Of a stretch of DNA of 64,000 nt, positions 16,159-25,046 are shown in pieces. The stretch is taken from NCBI GenBank assembly GCA_039821605.1, contig JBCBNV010000003.1, positions 186,001 through 250,000 on the forward strand, read 5' to 3'. Below the pieces are notes generated by a model, which made no database searches, was not told where the DNA came from, and saw only the letters and a list, made by a program, of their open reading frames with translations. Each line of letters starts with the position of its first letter. Position 1 is the stretch's first letter. The DNA is from CALBPI01 sp039821605 (GTDB taxonomy: Bacteria; Pseudomonadota; Gammaproteobacteria; Steroidobacterales; Woeseiaceae). Made by a program: the position numbers and the translations under genes.

Positions 16159-17097
16159 TCACCCGCGCGGATGGTGCCGCTCGTGCAGCTCCTTCATGCG
16201 CTCGCGCGCGACGTGGGTGTAGATCTGGGTCGTGGAGAGGTCGCTGTGACCCAGCAGCATCTGCACCACGCGCAGGTCCGCGCCATGGTTCAGCAGGTGG
16301 GTCGCGAAGGCGTGGCGCAGGGAATGCGGTGACAGGCCGTCGTGGATACCCGCTTTCTGGGCGTAGCGCTTGATGATGTGCCAGAACGCCTGGCGCGTCA
16401 TGCGGTCGCCCCGGCGTGTCGGGAACAGGTACTCGGTCTGACGCTCAAGCAGGATTTCGAGGCGGGGACCCTCGATGAATTCCTTGAGCCAGCGCTGCGA
16501 CTCTTCGCCGAGCGGGATCAGGCGTTCGCGATCGCCCTTGCCGACGATGCGCAGAACGCCCTGGTTCAGATTGACCTGCGACTGCTTGAGGCTGATGAGC
16601 TCCGTGACGCGCAGTCCCGTGGCGTAGAGCAGCTCGAGCATGGCGCGGTCGCGGTGCCCCAGGGGTTCGGACACGTTGGGTGCACCAAGCAGTGCCTCGA
16701 CTTCGTCCTCGGTGAGCGTCTTGGGCAGCGAACGCCCAATACGCGGCATCGCAATGTCGACCGTCGGGTCGTCGCTGCGCTTGTGTTCGTTGGCCAGGTA
16801 ACGGAAAAAGCGGCGAAAACTCGACAGCTGACGCGCCGTCGAACGCGGCTTCGCACCCGACTCGACACGCCAGGCGATGAAGTCGAGCAAATCCGCCTTC
16901 TGCGCCTCAGGCAGCGCAACATTGCGCTCAGCGAGCCAACGCGCCAACGCCATGAGATCTGCACGGTAGGCGCCCAGGGTGTTCTTGGACAACCCGCGCT
17001 CCATCCAGATCGCGTCGAGGAAAGTGTCGATCACTGCCTCGGCGTCGGCGACTGCGTTCGCAGCACCTGAGTTGTCGTTTGTTGCCATCAATGCCAT
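16159..17097 (-). CDS. xerD: Site-specific tyrosine recombinase XerD
   Basis: Works with XerC at dif to resolve chromosome dimers. The 312-residue product has the N-terminal core-binding domain (FLDAIWMERGLSKNTLGAYR) and a catalytic domain with TGLRVTELISL (Arg), HSLRHAFATHLL (His-x2-Arg), LGHSDLSTTQIYTH (His and nucleophile Tyr) and the XerD-type tail ELHERHHPRG. The start could be ATG 17097 or the ATG three codons later. dsbC lies downstream in the same direction. Confidence 0.95.
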   Translation of the reverse strand: MALMATNDNSGAANAVADAEAVIDTFLDAIWMERGLSKNTLGAYRADLMALARWLAERNVALPEAQKADLLDFIAWRVESGAKPRSTARQLSSFRRFFRYLANEHKRSDDPTVDIAMPRIGRSLPKTLTEDEVEALLGAPNVSEPLGHRDRAMLELLYATGLRVTELISLKQSQVNLNQGVLRIVGKGDRERLIPLGEESQRWLKEFIEGPRLEILLERQTEYLFPTRRGDRMTRQAFWHIIKRYAQKAGIHDGLSPHSLRHAFATHLLNHGADLRVVQMLLGHSDLSTTQIYTHVARERMKELHERHHPRG

Positions 17098-17299
17098 CTG
17101 CTATTTTTCCGCTCGGTCGCGCCAGATTCCGGGCGCGATCCTGCGCCTTCAGGGGCCACCGCGGGCCCTGTCGCACGCGATCTTGCGGCGTTGCGAAACT
17201 ATTCCACGCGAGTCGCAACGATTGCCGTGATCAGAGTCACAGAACCCCCAGGCCGTTAACATAAAGGGAACTGGGTCACATAATTCTCAGTGGTCGAGC

Positions 17300-18073
17300 A
17301 TGTCTGAAGCCCTTGATACACGCCGTTCTCCGCTCCGCGTTGTCGCAGATGTGCTGTTCGGCGCCTGGTTCTTGCTCGTCTTCACGGTCTGCGTACTGAT
17401 TTGTCTTCTCGGCATCCTCGTGGTTCCCGGACTGGAGCGACGCCAGCGAATCGCGAAGACCATGTCCCAGCTCGTCTTCCTGCTGACGGCGACGGGCCCC
17501 GACTGTGAGGGCTTCGAGCAATTGCCCGACGGGCCCTGCGTACTCGTTGCCAACCACCAGAGTTACCTCGACGGCGTGGTCATGACAGCCGCCCTGCCCC
17601 CGCGGTTTTCCTTCGTCATCAAGGCCGAGATGCGGGAGGTGCCGCTTGCGGGCTGGCTGCTCGTGCGTATCGACTCCTTCTTCGTCAAACGTGAAGACAA
17701 ACGGGCCAGCGCATCGGCAGCCCGCCAGATCTTGAAGGCGGCGCGGCGCGGGCGGGCGCTCGGGTTCTTCCCGGAAGGCACTTTCCAGGACTACACGGGC
17801 ATCCACCCGTTTCGGCGCGGCGCATTTGCGGCCGCCAAAGCCGGTAATCTGCCCGTCGTGCCGGTGGCGCTCACGGGGACCCGCAACATCCTGCGCTGCT
17901 ACCGTTGGTGGCCCCGGATCGGCCGGATCCGCATCAAGATGCTGCCACCCATCGCCATTGAGGAGGTTGACCAGCTCAGCGCCGGCCAGCTCGCCGACCG
18001 GGCGCGCCAGACGATCATGGCGGAGACGGGCGAACGCGACCTCGTGCTCGAGCCCGCGGAGTCAGCAGCCTGA
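17300..18073 (+). CDS. plsC: Lysophospholipid (1-acylglycerol-3-phosphate) acyltransferase
   Basis: Membrane acyltransferase, likely adding the second acyl chain in phosphatidic acid synthesis. The 257 residues include an N-terminal membrane helix (ADVLFGAWFLLVFTVCVLIC), the catalytic NHQSYLD motif (NHx4D form) and the FPEGTF motif. I cannot tell a true PlsC from a related lyso-lipid acyltransferase. The 200 bp upstream hold no gene. It converges on the TPR gene across a GC hairpin. Confidence 0.82.
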   Translation: MSEALDTRRSPLRVVADVLFGAWFLLVFTVCVLICLLGILVVPGLERRQRIAKTMSQLVFLLTATGPDCEGFEQLPDGPCVLVANHQSYLDGVVMTAALPPRFSFVIKAEMREVPLAGWLLVRIDSFFVKREDKRASASAARQILKAARRGRALGFFPEGTFQDYTGIHPFRRGAFAAAKAGNLPVVPVALTGTRNILRCYRWWPRIGRIRIKMLPPIAIEEVDQLSAGQLADRARQTIMAETGERDLVLEPAESAA

Positions 18074-18081
18074 CAGTTATC

Positions 18082-18097
18082 GGGCGCCAGGGCGCCC
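18082..18097. terminator. GC hairpin between the convergent acyltransferase and TPR genes
   Basis: GGGCGCC-AG-GGCGCCC, a perfect 7-bp inverted repeat in the 30-base gap between two convergent stops. No U-tract is present. Confidence 0.4.
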
Positions 18098-18103
18098 TCG
18101 GCA

Positions 18104-19369
18104 TTACGACGCGATCTTGAGACGGTCGTTGACGAAGCCAATCCAGGCGCGGGCATTCTTGCGCTGATCCGCGTCACCCGAATCCTCGGCTTGCTTGAAG
18201 GCCGCCAGGGAATCGCGCAGGCGTCCCATCTCGGAGTACGCCGTACCAATGAGCAGGTAGGCATCGCCTTCGTCGTCATAGCCCTGCTCGAGCGCCCGGT
18301 TGGCAGACGCGATCACGTCTTCCCAACGCGTGAGCTCGTTGTAGATCTTGGCCTGTCGAATGGCGTACTCAGGATCACCCGTGAGCTCGCCGAGCTCTGC
18401 CATTACCGCCAACGCCTTGTCGTACTCCTGCGCGGCTGTCCAGGCTTGCTCGAGCAGCGTCAGCGTTTCTTTCTTGCGCTCTATCTGACCGGCGTCCAAA
18501 CCGTCCTCGAGGATCTGCCCGCCCGTGAACGGAATATCGAGGAACATGTTGAGCCGCACGAGCGACAGCAACTTGTCCTCTTCGGTGATCATACCTTTGT
18601 GGTAGGCCACCATCATGGTCGCCAGCGCCGGACGATCCTGGTCGAGTTCCATGTGCGCCCCGGACAGCGTTTCCCAGTAACGTTCCTTGTCGGGCCAGAG
18701 CTCTACCATCTGCTGCAACAGCGGCACCGCCTTCGGAATCTGTTTGGTCTCGAAGTGGATGGCGAGCAGCAGCTGGTACCAGGGCTCGTTGGGCTTGTCC
18801 GACCTGGCAATGGCGCGCTCGACGTACGGGCGGGCACTCACGTAGTCCTCAAGCTGCGCAAAGCTCGAGCCAATGAGCATGTAGGCGTCGGCTTTCGGGT
18901 CGGCCTCATACTTGAACCACTCACGAGCCGTTTCGATGGCCTTCATGAACTTGCCCTCGGCCGCGTAGAGGCTCGCGAGCGAGTAGAGCATGCCCTGCTG
19001 CGCCTGCGCCTGCAGGGCGTTAAGCGCGAGCGACTGCTCGAAGAAGTCGATGGCGGGCTCGATGCGGTTCTCATTGGCGTGGATGAAGCCCACGGCCTGC
19101 AGGACGAGCGCACGCTCGTAGTTGTTCATGCGGCCGTTCTCGAGCAGCGCCTGAGAACGTTGCATGGCCTCGGCGTTCTGGTCTTCGCCCATGAGCTCAT
19201 GGATGGCCGAGAGGCGTTTGTAGATCGGCTCCGACATCGCCTGCGCCTTGACGTCACGCTCGAGGATTTCGCGGTCGTCCGAGAGCTCTTCCTGCGCGTA
19301 TCCGCTGGCCGAAGCCGTCAGGCCGACCAGGGCGGCGAGCACTATCGAGAACAAAAACTGGCGTTGCAT
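18104..19369 (-). CDS. Exported TPR protein of the TonB cluster
   Basis: A 421-residue protein with a signal peptide (FLFSIVLAALVGLTASASGYA) and a helical repeat array of TPR type through most of its length (for example LYSLASLYAAEGKFMKAIE and AYLLIGTAYSEMGRLRDSL). It is the last gene of the TonB operon, 29 bases after tonB. In Vibrio TonB2 clusters a TPR protein takes the same position. It probably acts in the periplasm with the energising complex; its exact task is unknown. Confidence 0.8.
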   Translation of the reverse strand: MQRQFLFSIVLAALVGLTASASGYAQEELSDDREILERDVKAQAMSEPIYKRLSAIHELMGEDQNAEAMQRSQALLENGRMNNYERALVLQAVGFIHANENRIEPAIDFFEQSLALNALQAQAQQGMLYSLASLYAAEGKFMKAIETAREWFKYEADPKADAYMLIGSSFAQLEDYVSARPYVERAIARSDKPNEPWYQLLLAIHFETKQIPKAVPLLQQMVELWPDKERYWETLSGAHMELDQDRPALATMMVAYHKGMITEEDKLLSLVRLNMFLDIPFTGGQILEDGLDAGQIERKKETLTLLEQAWTAAQEYDKALAVMAELGELTGDPEYAIRQAKIYNELTRWEDVIASANRALEQGYDDEGDAYLLIGTAYSEMGRLRDSLAAFKQAEDSGDADQRKNARAWIGFVNDRLKIAS

Positions 19370-19398
19370 AGGCTGGCGCCTCTCCTGTCGCGGGCGGC

Positions 19399-20022
19399 TT
19401 AACCGCCCAAACTGAAGTCGAGCGTGATACGGGCACGGCGGGCGATGGCTTGCCCGTCGACCACGCGTGGCTTGAACTTCCACTTGTACAAGGCGCGCTG
19501 CGCATTGCGGTCAAAGATGCGGCGCGGCTGCGAGTTCACGACCGACACCTCCGACACGCTGCCGTCAGCTTCAATCGTGAATTCGAGCTCAACCCAGCCC
19601 TCAAGCCCTTCCAGCGCGGCTTCGCGCGGGTACTGCGGCTGAATCGATACAATCGGTATGACATCGCCTTCAGGCGCCTGTTCCCCGGGGTTCCAGCCAC
19701 CCAGGTACGGGCCCGTGCCCGAAGCAATCGGCACGTTGACCGCGGGGGCCTGAATGTCGGGCATGTCCGGCGGCGGCTTTTGTTGGTTCTGGACGTTGAG
19801 CTTGGGCGGCGGCGGCGGCTCTTTGGGCTTTTCAGGCTCGGGCGGCTTGCGACGCTCTTTCTGGTTCTGGATTTCGTCCTGCTTGACGCGCACGAAGTCG
19901 AGCGACACGCGATCCGCGTCCTTGTCGCCAATCGAGGGCGTCCCGGCGATCAGCGCGTGCATGAGCAGGAACAAGCCCAGGGCAACGACGATTCCCGAAA
20001 ATACTGAAAGCACAAATCTCAT
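19399..20022 (-). CDS. tonB: Energy transducer TonB
   Basis: Links the proton-motive force of ExbB/ExbD to outer-membrane receptors. The 207 residues comprise an N-terminal membrane anchor (about 4-26), a Pro/Glu/Lys-rich spacer with KPKEPPPPPKL at about 65-75, and a C-terminal TonB domain (QPQYPREAALEGLEGWVELE, then a YKWKFKP motif). It is the short TonB2 type. It follows two exbD genes. Confidence 0.93.
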   Translation of the reverse strand: MRFVLSVFSGIVVALGLFLLMHALIAGTPSIGDKDADRVSLDFVRVKQDEIQNQKERRKPPEPEKPKEPPPPPKLNVQNQQKPPPDMPDIQAPAVNVPIASGTGPYLGGWNPGEQAPEGDVIPIVSIQPQYPREAALEGLEGWVELEFTIEADGSVSEVSVVNSQPRRIFDRNAQRALYKWKFKPRVVDGQAIARRARITLDFSLGG

Positions 20023-20042
20023 ACGCGATTCTCCAACAGGCC

Positions 20043-20450
20043 CTAGGTGCCATCTGCCTCAGCGGCCACCGAGATGTCGATGACCCCGCCGAGTCGGACC
20101 TGGTCCATGATGTCGATGACAACACCCGTGGGCGCGCCCTCGTCAGCAATGATCACCGCCGAACTCTCGGGGTTCTCAGCCGTTGCTTCCTCGACGCGCT
20201 GGCGCACAAGGGTCAGTTCGATCTGTTGCTTATTGAACCAGATGTCGCCCAACTCGGTCACGCCGATCAGGATGTTGCCGCGCGCCTTGGACGTCGCGGT
20301 CTCGGCCTTCGGACGGGTCGGATCGATGCCGGTTTCCTTCACGAACGAGGTCGTAACAATGAAGAAAATCAACATGATGAAGACGATATCTAACATCGGT
20401 GTGATGTTGATCTCGGTGTCTTCCTGCTTTTCTGAGTGTCGTCTCGCCAT
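20043..20450 (-). CDS. exbD: Biopolymer transport protein ExbD (second copy)
   Basis: This 135-residue ExbD has one membrane helix with the key Asp in ITPMLDIVFIMLIFFIVTTS (about residues 17-36) and a periplasmic domain. It lies 15 bases after the first exbD. Its N-terminal half is close to that copy and the C-terminal half diverges, so the two probably arose by duplication and form a mixed ring or serve different states. Confidence 0.92.
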   Translation of the reverse strand: MARRHSEKQEDTEINITPMLDIVFIMLIFFIVTTSFVKETGIDPTRPKAETATSKARGNILIGVTELGDIWFNKQQIELTLVRQRVEEATAENPESSAVIIADEGAPTGVVIDIMDQVRLGGVIDISVAAEADGT

Positions 20451-20465
20451 GAGGGTTCCCGTCTT

Positions 20466-20870
20466 CTAGCGTGCCAACGCGGCCAGCGAAACCCGCTGGG
20501 CACCGGCCACGCGGGCCTGGTCCACCACCCGCACGAGAATGCCTGCATCGGCTTCCCGGTCGGCCGCGACGACAACGGAAGCGTCTGGCTTCAGTGCCAA
20601 TGCGCTCTCGATGTTGGCGCGTACTGCACGGATATCGGTCTCGCGATTCTTGATCGTGATGGTGCCCGTGCGATCGATCTTGATGGCAATCACCTCGGAC
20701 ACGTCCACGTCCTTTGGCGGCTCGTTCGAGGGCCGCGACAGGTCAACGCCGAACTCCTTCACGAACGAGGTCGTGACAATAAAGAAGATGAGCAGAATGA
20801 ACACCACGTCAAGCATCGGCGTGATGTTGATCTCGGCCTCTTCTTCGTTGCTGTGAATGCGTCGTCTCAT
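20466..20870 (-). CDS. exbD: Biopolymer transport protein ExbD (first copy)
   Basis: A 134-residue ExbD with an Arg-rich cytoplasmic tip (MRRRIHSNEEE), the helix motif ITPMLDVVFILLIFFIVTTS carrying the proton-linked Asp, and a periplasmic domain ending in RVVDQARVAGAQRVSLA. It starts 15 bases after the short exbB-type gene. Confidence 0.92.
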   Translation of the reverse strand: MRRRIHSNEEEAEINITPMLDVVFILLIFFIVTTSFVKEFGVDLSRPSNEPPKDVDVSEVIAIKIDRTGTITIKNRETDIRAVRANIESALALKPDASVVVAADREADAGILVRVVDQARVAGAQRVSLAALAR

Positions 20871-20885
20871 GTGCGCCTCACGTGA

Positions 20886-21410
20886 TTAGTGGTAGACGAG
20901 CAAGTCTTCGAGGGCTTCCACCTCGCGACTTGCCCGACGCTCGATGAGCACGTTGACGTACAAGCCCGACAGGGCGGCCACAAGACCCGCCATCGTTGGA
21001 ATCGTCGCCTGCGACACGCCACCCGCCATGAGGCGCGCGTTGCCCGTGCCGTGAAAGGCCATGACATCGAACACCTGGATCATGCCGTAGACGGTGCCCG
21101 ACAGACCGAGCAGAGGCAGCAGGGCCATGATCGACTTGATGATGGGCAGAAACTGTCGTGTCTCGATGCTCAGTTCCGAGATCAGCAGATCACGGATTCG
21201 ATGTGCGTGCCACGAGCTCGTGTCACGCCGCGAATCCCACTCCTCGACCACGGCGCGCTTCAGCCCCGGCATCACCTTGGAGAAGAACCAGTAACGTTCG
21301 ATAATGAACGTCCACATGATCGTCGTGGCGATGAGGATGAAGAACAGGACCGGGCCGCCCAGCTCAAAAAAGCTGCGCAGCGCGATCCAGGGTGCTTCGA
21401 GAAAATACAT
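20886..21410 (-). CDS. exbB: MotA/TolQ/ExbB proton channel family protein (ExbB2 type)
   Basis: A 174-residue channel protein with three membrane segments, starting MYFLEAPWIALRSFFELGG. The family motif region LPLLGLSGTVYGMIQVFDVM and MAGGVSQATIPTMAGLVAALSGL are clear. It forms the stator with the ExbD copies and energises TonB. It starts three bases after the ttpC stop. Confidence 0.93.
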   Translation of the reverse strand: MYFLEAPWIALRSFFELGGPVLFFILIATTIMWTFIIERYWFFSKVMPGLKRAVVEEWDSRRDTSSWHAHRIRDLLISELSIETRQFLPIIKSIMALLPLLGLSGTVYGMIQVFDVMAFHGTGNARLMAGGVSQATIPTMAGLVAALSGLYVNVLIERRASREVEALEDLLVYH

Positions 21411-21413
21411 CGA

Positions 21414-22766
21414 TCAGCGTCGCTCGGTGGCGCGGGCGATGATGCCGGCGCTTTGCTCTTCGAGCACCTCGATGAGGTTTCGGCTGCGCCCCGAAACCAC
21501 CGTGTGCAGGAACACGAGCGGAATGGCGACGATCAGACCCAGCATCGTGGTCACGAGTGCTTCCGAGATACCCCCGGCCATGAGCTTGGGATCACCCGTG
21601 CCGAAGAGCGTGATGGCCTGGAACGTATTGATCATGCCCACGACGGTGCCGAGCAGACCCAGCAGCGGCGCCACGGCCGCGAACACCTTGATCAGCGACT
21701 GACCCGACTCGAGCGGCGGCACCTCGCGCAGGATGGCCTCGTCGAGCTTGAGCTCGAGCGTTTCCGTGTCTGCGTGCGGGTTTTCGGTGTAGACCGAGAG
21801 AATGCGGCCGAGCGGGTTGTCCGCAGACGGCGTGTCGCTCTTGAGCTGTTTGCGCATCTTGCCACGGATACCCGTCAGCACGATGAGGCGCCAGAGCGCG
21901 ATGAGGATGCCGATGAGACCAATCGTGATGATCACGTAGCCAACGGGGCCACCCTGATTGATGCGCTCACCCGTGGTCGCCTTCTTGGTTTCCAAGCCGA
22001 GCAGCGTGCCGCGCGAGGGGTCAATCGTCATGGGAACGATCTGACCCGCGCCCGTACCGAAGAAGTCTTTGGCAGGCCCCGTGTAGCGGCCCGCCGGTTG
22101 CGGCGTCAGCAGCTGCAGCGAGTTGGTCTGCTCGCTGAAGAGCAGGAAACCGTCCTTGCTGACCACATCAAACAGGCCGACCCGGACCACTTCGCCCGAA
22201 GTGATACCGCCGGCCGCGTCGCGGATCTCGCTCTGGAATCGCTCCACCGTGGCCGAACCCGCAATCTCCTCGAGGTAGAGGAATTGCAACTGGCGCAGCT
22301 CGTCGATCGACGGCAACTTCTTGGCCTGGCCCAGTTCCGTGGCGATGTCGCCACGATCCGGCTTCTGCACGGTCAGCAGCGAGGTGTCGACCATCCCCTT
22401 GGCCTCGCCGGCCGACTGGCGTACGACACCGAATAGCTCGCCAATGTCGCCCAGTCGAATGCGCAGCGTTTCCTCGAGGTCGGTCAGGCGCAGCTCATTA
22501 TTATCGAACGAAGACTTGAGCTGTTCGCTGCGTCGTTGCTCGGCCGCGAGCGACGCCTTGGCGCTGTCGAGCAGCGCCTGCTGCTGATTGCGCTTGCTCA
22601 GAAATTCCTGTTCACGCTGGCGATTCTCGGCGGACACCTCACGGCCTTCACGGCGGACGTCACCGAGAAGGTCCTGCATCGACTCCTGCGCAGCGGCGGC
22701 TGGTGCCAGCACGGCGAGCGCGGTCACCGCAATGACGCTGCGAGCAATGTTGTTGATGGTGGTCAT
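21414..22766 (-). CDS. ttpC: TtpC-like ExbB-family protein with long periplasmic extension
   Basis: The 450-residue protein has a signal peptide (SVIAVTALAVLAPAAAAQE), a coiled coil at about 30-115 (Gln/Glu/Arg-rich), a periplasmic domain, and a C-terminal MotA/TolQ/ExbB domain from about residue 275 with APLLGLLGTVVGMINTF. This layout matches TtpC of Vibrio TonB2 systems. GGAGG precedes the ATG at 22766, which overlaps the DUF3450 stop (ATGA). Confidence 0.87.
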   Translation of the reverse strand: MTTINNIARSVIAVTALAVLAPAAAAQESMQDLLGDVRREGREVSAENRQREQEFLSKRNQQQALLDSAKASLAAEQRRSEQLKSSFDNNELRLTDLEETLRIRLGDIGELFGVVRQSAGEAKGMVDTSLLTVQKPDRGDIATELGQAKKLPSIDELRQLQFLYLEEIAGSATVERFQSEIRDAAGGITSGEVVRVGLFDVVSKDGFLLFSEQTNSLQLLTPQPAGRYTGPAKDFFGTGAGQIVPMTIDPSRGTLLGLETKKATTGERINQGGPVGYVIITIGLIGILIALWRLIVLTGIRGKMRKQLKSDTPSADNPLGRILSVYTENPHADTETLELKLDEAILREVPPLESGQSLIKVFAAVAPLLGLLGTVVGMINTFQAITLFGTGDPKLMAGGISEALVTTMLGLIVAIPLVFLHTVVSGRSRNLIEVLEEQSAGIIARATERR

Positions 22767-23563
22767 TGTGCTGCCTCCGCACCGGCTACGGGGAGGACAA
22801 GCAACGAGGGCGCCGCCTGCTTCTTGGCGAGCGCCAGGCCGTCTGAAACAGAACGGCGGTAGCCCGAATCGGCCAATTCCCACTGGCCGGTCTGCTTGTT
22901 CCACATGCCCGTCACCGATTCGTCACGTGTCTGGTATGCCAGAACCACGCGGCCAACGCGCAGGAAGTCGACCTGGGTGTCCTGACCGTTGATATTGACC
23001 GTGCCCTCATAGGCTTCGATCGTGCGGCCGAAGCCCGCCTCGATCTTGTAGGCCTCCATAATCTGGCGGTACTTCTCGGACACCGTCAGACCGGAGTCGG
23101 TCATGTTGTCTTCGAGCCTGGCGATGCGGTCAGTGCGTTCCTGCTCCTGGAACGGCATGTCGGCTTCGATGAAGGACTTGAGGTCGGCGATCATGTCGAG
23201 CATGAGCGGGACGATGCCCTGCTCCGTTTCCTCGAAGTTCTCGAGCTGCGACTCAATCGACGTGATCTCGGCTTCCTGGTCAGACACGATGGCCTGCAGG
23301 TTATCGTTGTAGATCCGCACACGATCGAGCTGCTGCAGAGTGAGCCGGTATTCGCCCAACAGCTCTGAGGTCTGCTGCGCGTAGCGCGTCACGCGGCGCT
23401 GCGACTCCTGCGAACTGCGGTCAAAAGTGCCCTGCTCATCGATAACGCGTTTGACGGCCTGCTGGGCCGACGCGGGCGCCATGAGCGCTGCACAAAGTAC
23501 CACCGTGCCCATCTTGCGGAAAAAGCCGCGCGGCACGCTGTCTTTCAACAAAAACAACGACAT
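22763..23563 (-). CDS. DUF3450 periplasmic coiled-coil protein
   Basis: A 266-residue protein with an N-terminal hydrophobic signal (MGTVVLCAALMAPASAQ), a long coiled coil (about 45-120) and a DUF3450-type C-terminal part (VDFLRVGRVVLAYQTRDE, then WELADSGYRRSV). DUF3450 proteins are regularly the first gene of TtpC-TonB2 clusters, as here. I start at ATG 23563, with AGGA nine bases upstream; an ATG 17 codons later would give a more ordinary signal peptide. Function is not established. Confidence 0.8.
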   Translation of the reverse strand: MSLFLLKDSVPRGFFRKMGTVVLCAALMAPASAQQAVKRVIDEQGTFDRSSQESQRRVTRYAQQTSELLGEYRLTLQQLDRVRIYNDNLQAIVSDQEAEITSIESQLENFEETEQGIVPLMLDMIADLKSFIEADMPFQEQERTDRIARLEDNMTDSGLTVSEKYRQIMEAYKIEAGFGRTIEAYEGTVNINGQDTQVDFLRVGRVVLAYQTRDESVTGMWNKQTGQWELADSGYRRSVSDGLALAKKQAAPSLLVLPVAGAEAAQ

Positions 23564-23749
23564 GAAAAGAATCCTGCTTGTAGTAATGCTTGTTCTGCGA
23601 GAATGCACCGGTGCCTCGCCGGCAACCGGCCGTGGGACGTCTGTTTTCCCCCCTCTCTACCGCCAGCGGCCGTGAACAGCGTGGCTGCCACACCCCCGGC
23701 GGAGCCGTTGAACGCTAGCAGAATCACTGCCGAAAAAAAAGCGTAGCGA

Positions 23750-23796
23750 CGGTGAGTTGCAGGGACCTCACCGGCGTGCAGGAAAGCCTGCTTTCC
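23750..23796. promoter_or_regulatory. Two tandem inverted repeats upstream of the thiolase gene
   Basis: CGGTGAG/CTCACCG (23750-23773, ten-base loop) and GGAAAGC/GCTTTCC (23781-23796, two-base gap) lie in the 282-bp gap between the divergent DUF3450 and thiolase genes. The second could be an operator or a leader hairpin. Nothing else is visible in this gap. Confidence 0.3.
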
Positions 23797-23845
23797 GTCA
23801 GAATACGGGCCCTTTTGGTGACCAGCACTGAGGAGCGGCGCACTT

Positions 23846-25024
23846 ATGTCAGACGGGCCCATCGTCATCACGGGCGCACGGCGCACACCCATCGGCGCTT
23901 TCCAGGGCGCCCTGTCCGGCGCCAGCGCCACCGACCTGTCCGCGGCCGCCTCGAAAGCGGCGATCGCTGACAGCGGTATCGCCGCGGACGCCATCAGCGA
24001 GACCCTCATGGGCTGCGTGCTGCCAGCCGGCCTGGGCCAGGCGCCCGCGCGACAGGCAGCGCTCGCCGCAGGCGTCCCACAGTCGCGGGGTGCGACCACT
24101 GTGAACAAGGTCTGCGGCTCGGGCATGAAGACCGTCATGCTGGGCCACGACCTGATCCGTGCGGGCAGCGCAGAGGTGGTGCTGGCCGGTGGCATGGAAT
24201 CCATGTCCAACGCGCCCTACCTGTTGCCCAAGGCGCGCGGCGGCTACCGCATGGGCCACCAGCAAGTCATCGACCACATGTTCTATGACGGACTGCAGAA
24301 CCCCTACGACGACAATATGATGGGCGTATTCGCCCAGCGCACGGCAGACCGGTATGACTTTTCGCGTGAGGCGCAGGACACCTTCTCACTGACCTCGCTC
24401 GAACGCGCCAGGGCCGCCTGCGGGGGCGCATTCGACTCGGAGACCGCTCCGGTCACGATTTCGGGACGCCGGGGCGACACCGTTGTCAGCGAAGACGAAG
24501 AGCCCTCGCGCATCGACCCCGAGCGGATTCCGACGCTGCGACCCGCATTTGCGAAGGACGGCACCGTCACGGCCGCCAGTTCGTCGTCAATTTCTGATGG
24601 CGCGGCCAGCCTCATCCTCATGAGCGAGTCCACGGCCTCGAATCTTGGTGCGACGCCGCTCGCGCGCATTGTGGCGCACTCGGGTTTCGCGCATGAGCCC
24701 GAGTGGTTCACCACGGCGCCCATCGGCGCCATTCGAAATCTGCATGAACGCCTGGGCTGGACGCCCGACGATGTCGACCTCTACGAAATCAACGAGGCCT
24801 TTGCCTGCGTCACCATGGCCGCCATGCACGACCTCGGTCTGGCGCACGAGAAGGTCAACGTTAACGGTGGCGCCTGCGCGCTCGGACATCCCATTGGCGC
24901 TTCGGGCGCGCGCATCATCGTGACCTTGTTGCACGCACTCGCGGAGCGCGGCGGCAAGCGCGGCATCGCATCGCTGTGCCTTGGGGGTGGCGAAGCCGTG
25001 GCCGTCGCCATCGAACGACCCTGA
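23846..25024 (+). CDS. Acetyl-CoA C-acetyltransferase (thiolase)
   Basis: Condenses or cleaves acyl-CoA units in beta-oxidation or ketone and branched-chain metabolism. The 392-residue protein has the nucleophile Cys in NKVCGSGMKTV (about residue 90), the His motif GGACALGHPIGASGAR and the C-terminal Cys in CLGGGEAVA. It has the length of biosynthetic-type thiolases. The next gene, 22 bases on, is a 3-hydroxyacyl-CoA dehydrogenase type 2, which fits a short degradative operon. Confidence 0.92.
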   Translation: MSDGPIVITGARRTPIGAFQGALSGASATDLSAAASKAAIADSGIAADAISETLMGCVLPAGLGQAPARQAALAAGVPQSRGATTVNKVCGSGMKTVMLGHDLIRAGSAEVVLAGGMESMSNAPYLLPKARGGYRMGHQQVIDHMFYDGLQNPYDDNMMGVFAQRTADRYDFSREAQDTFSLTSLERARAACGGAFDSETAPVTISGRRGDTVVSEDEEPSRIDPERIPTLRPAFAKDGTVTAASSSSISDGAASLILMSESTASNLGATPLARIVAHSGFAHEPEWFTTAPIGAIRNLHERLGWTPDDVDLYEINEAFACVTMAAMHDLGLAHEKVNVNGGACALGHPIGASGARIIVTLLHALAERGGKRGIASLCLGGGEAVAVAIERP

Positions 25025-25046
25025 ATCAGACTGCACGAGGACTGAC

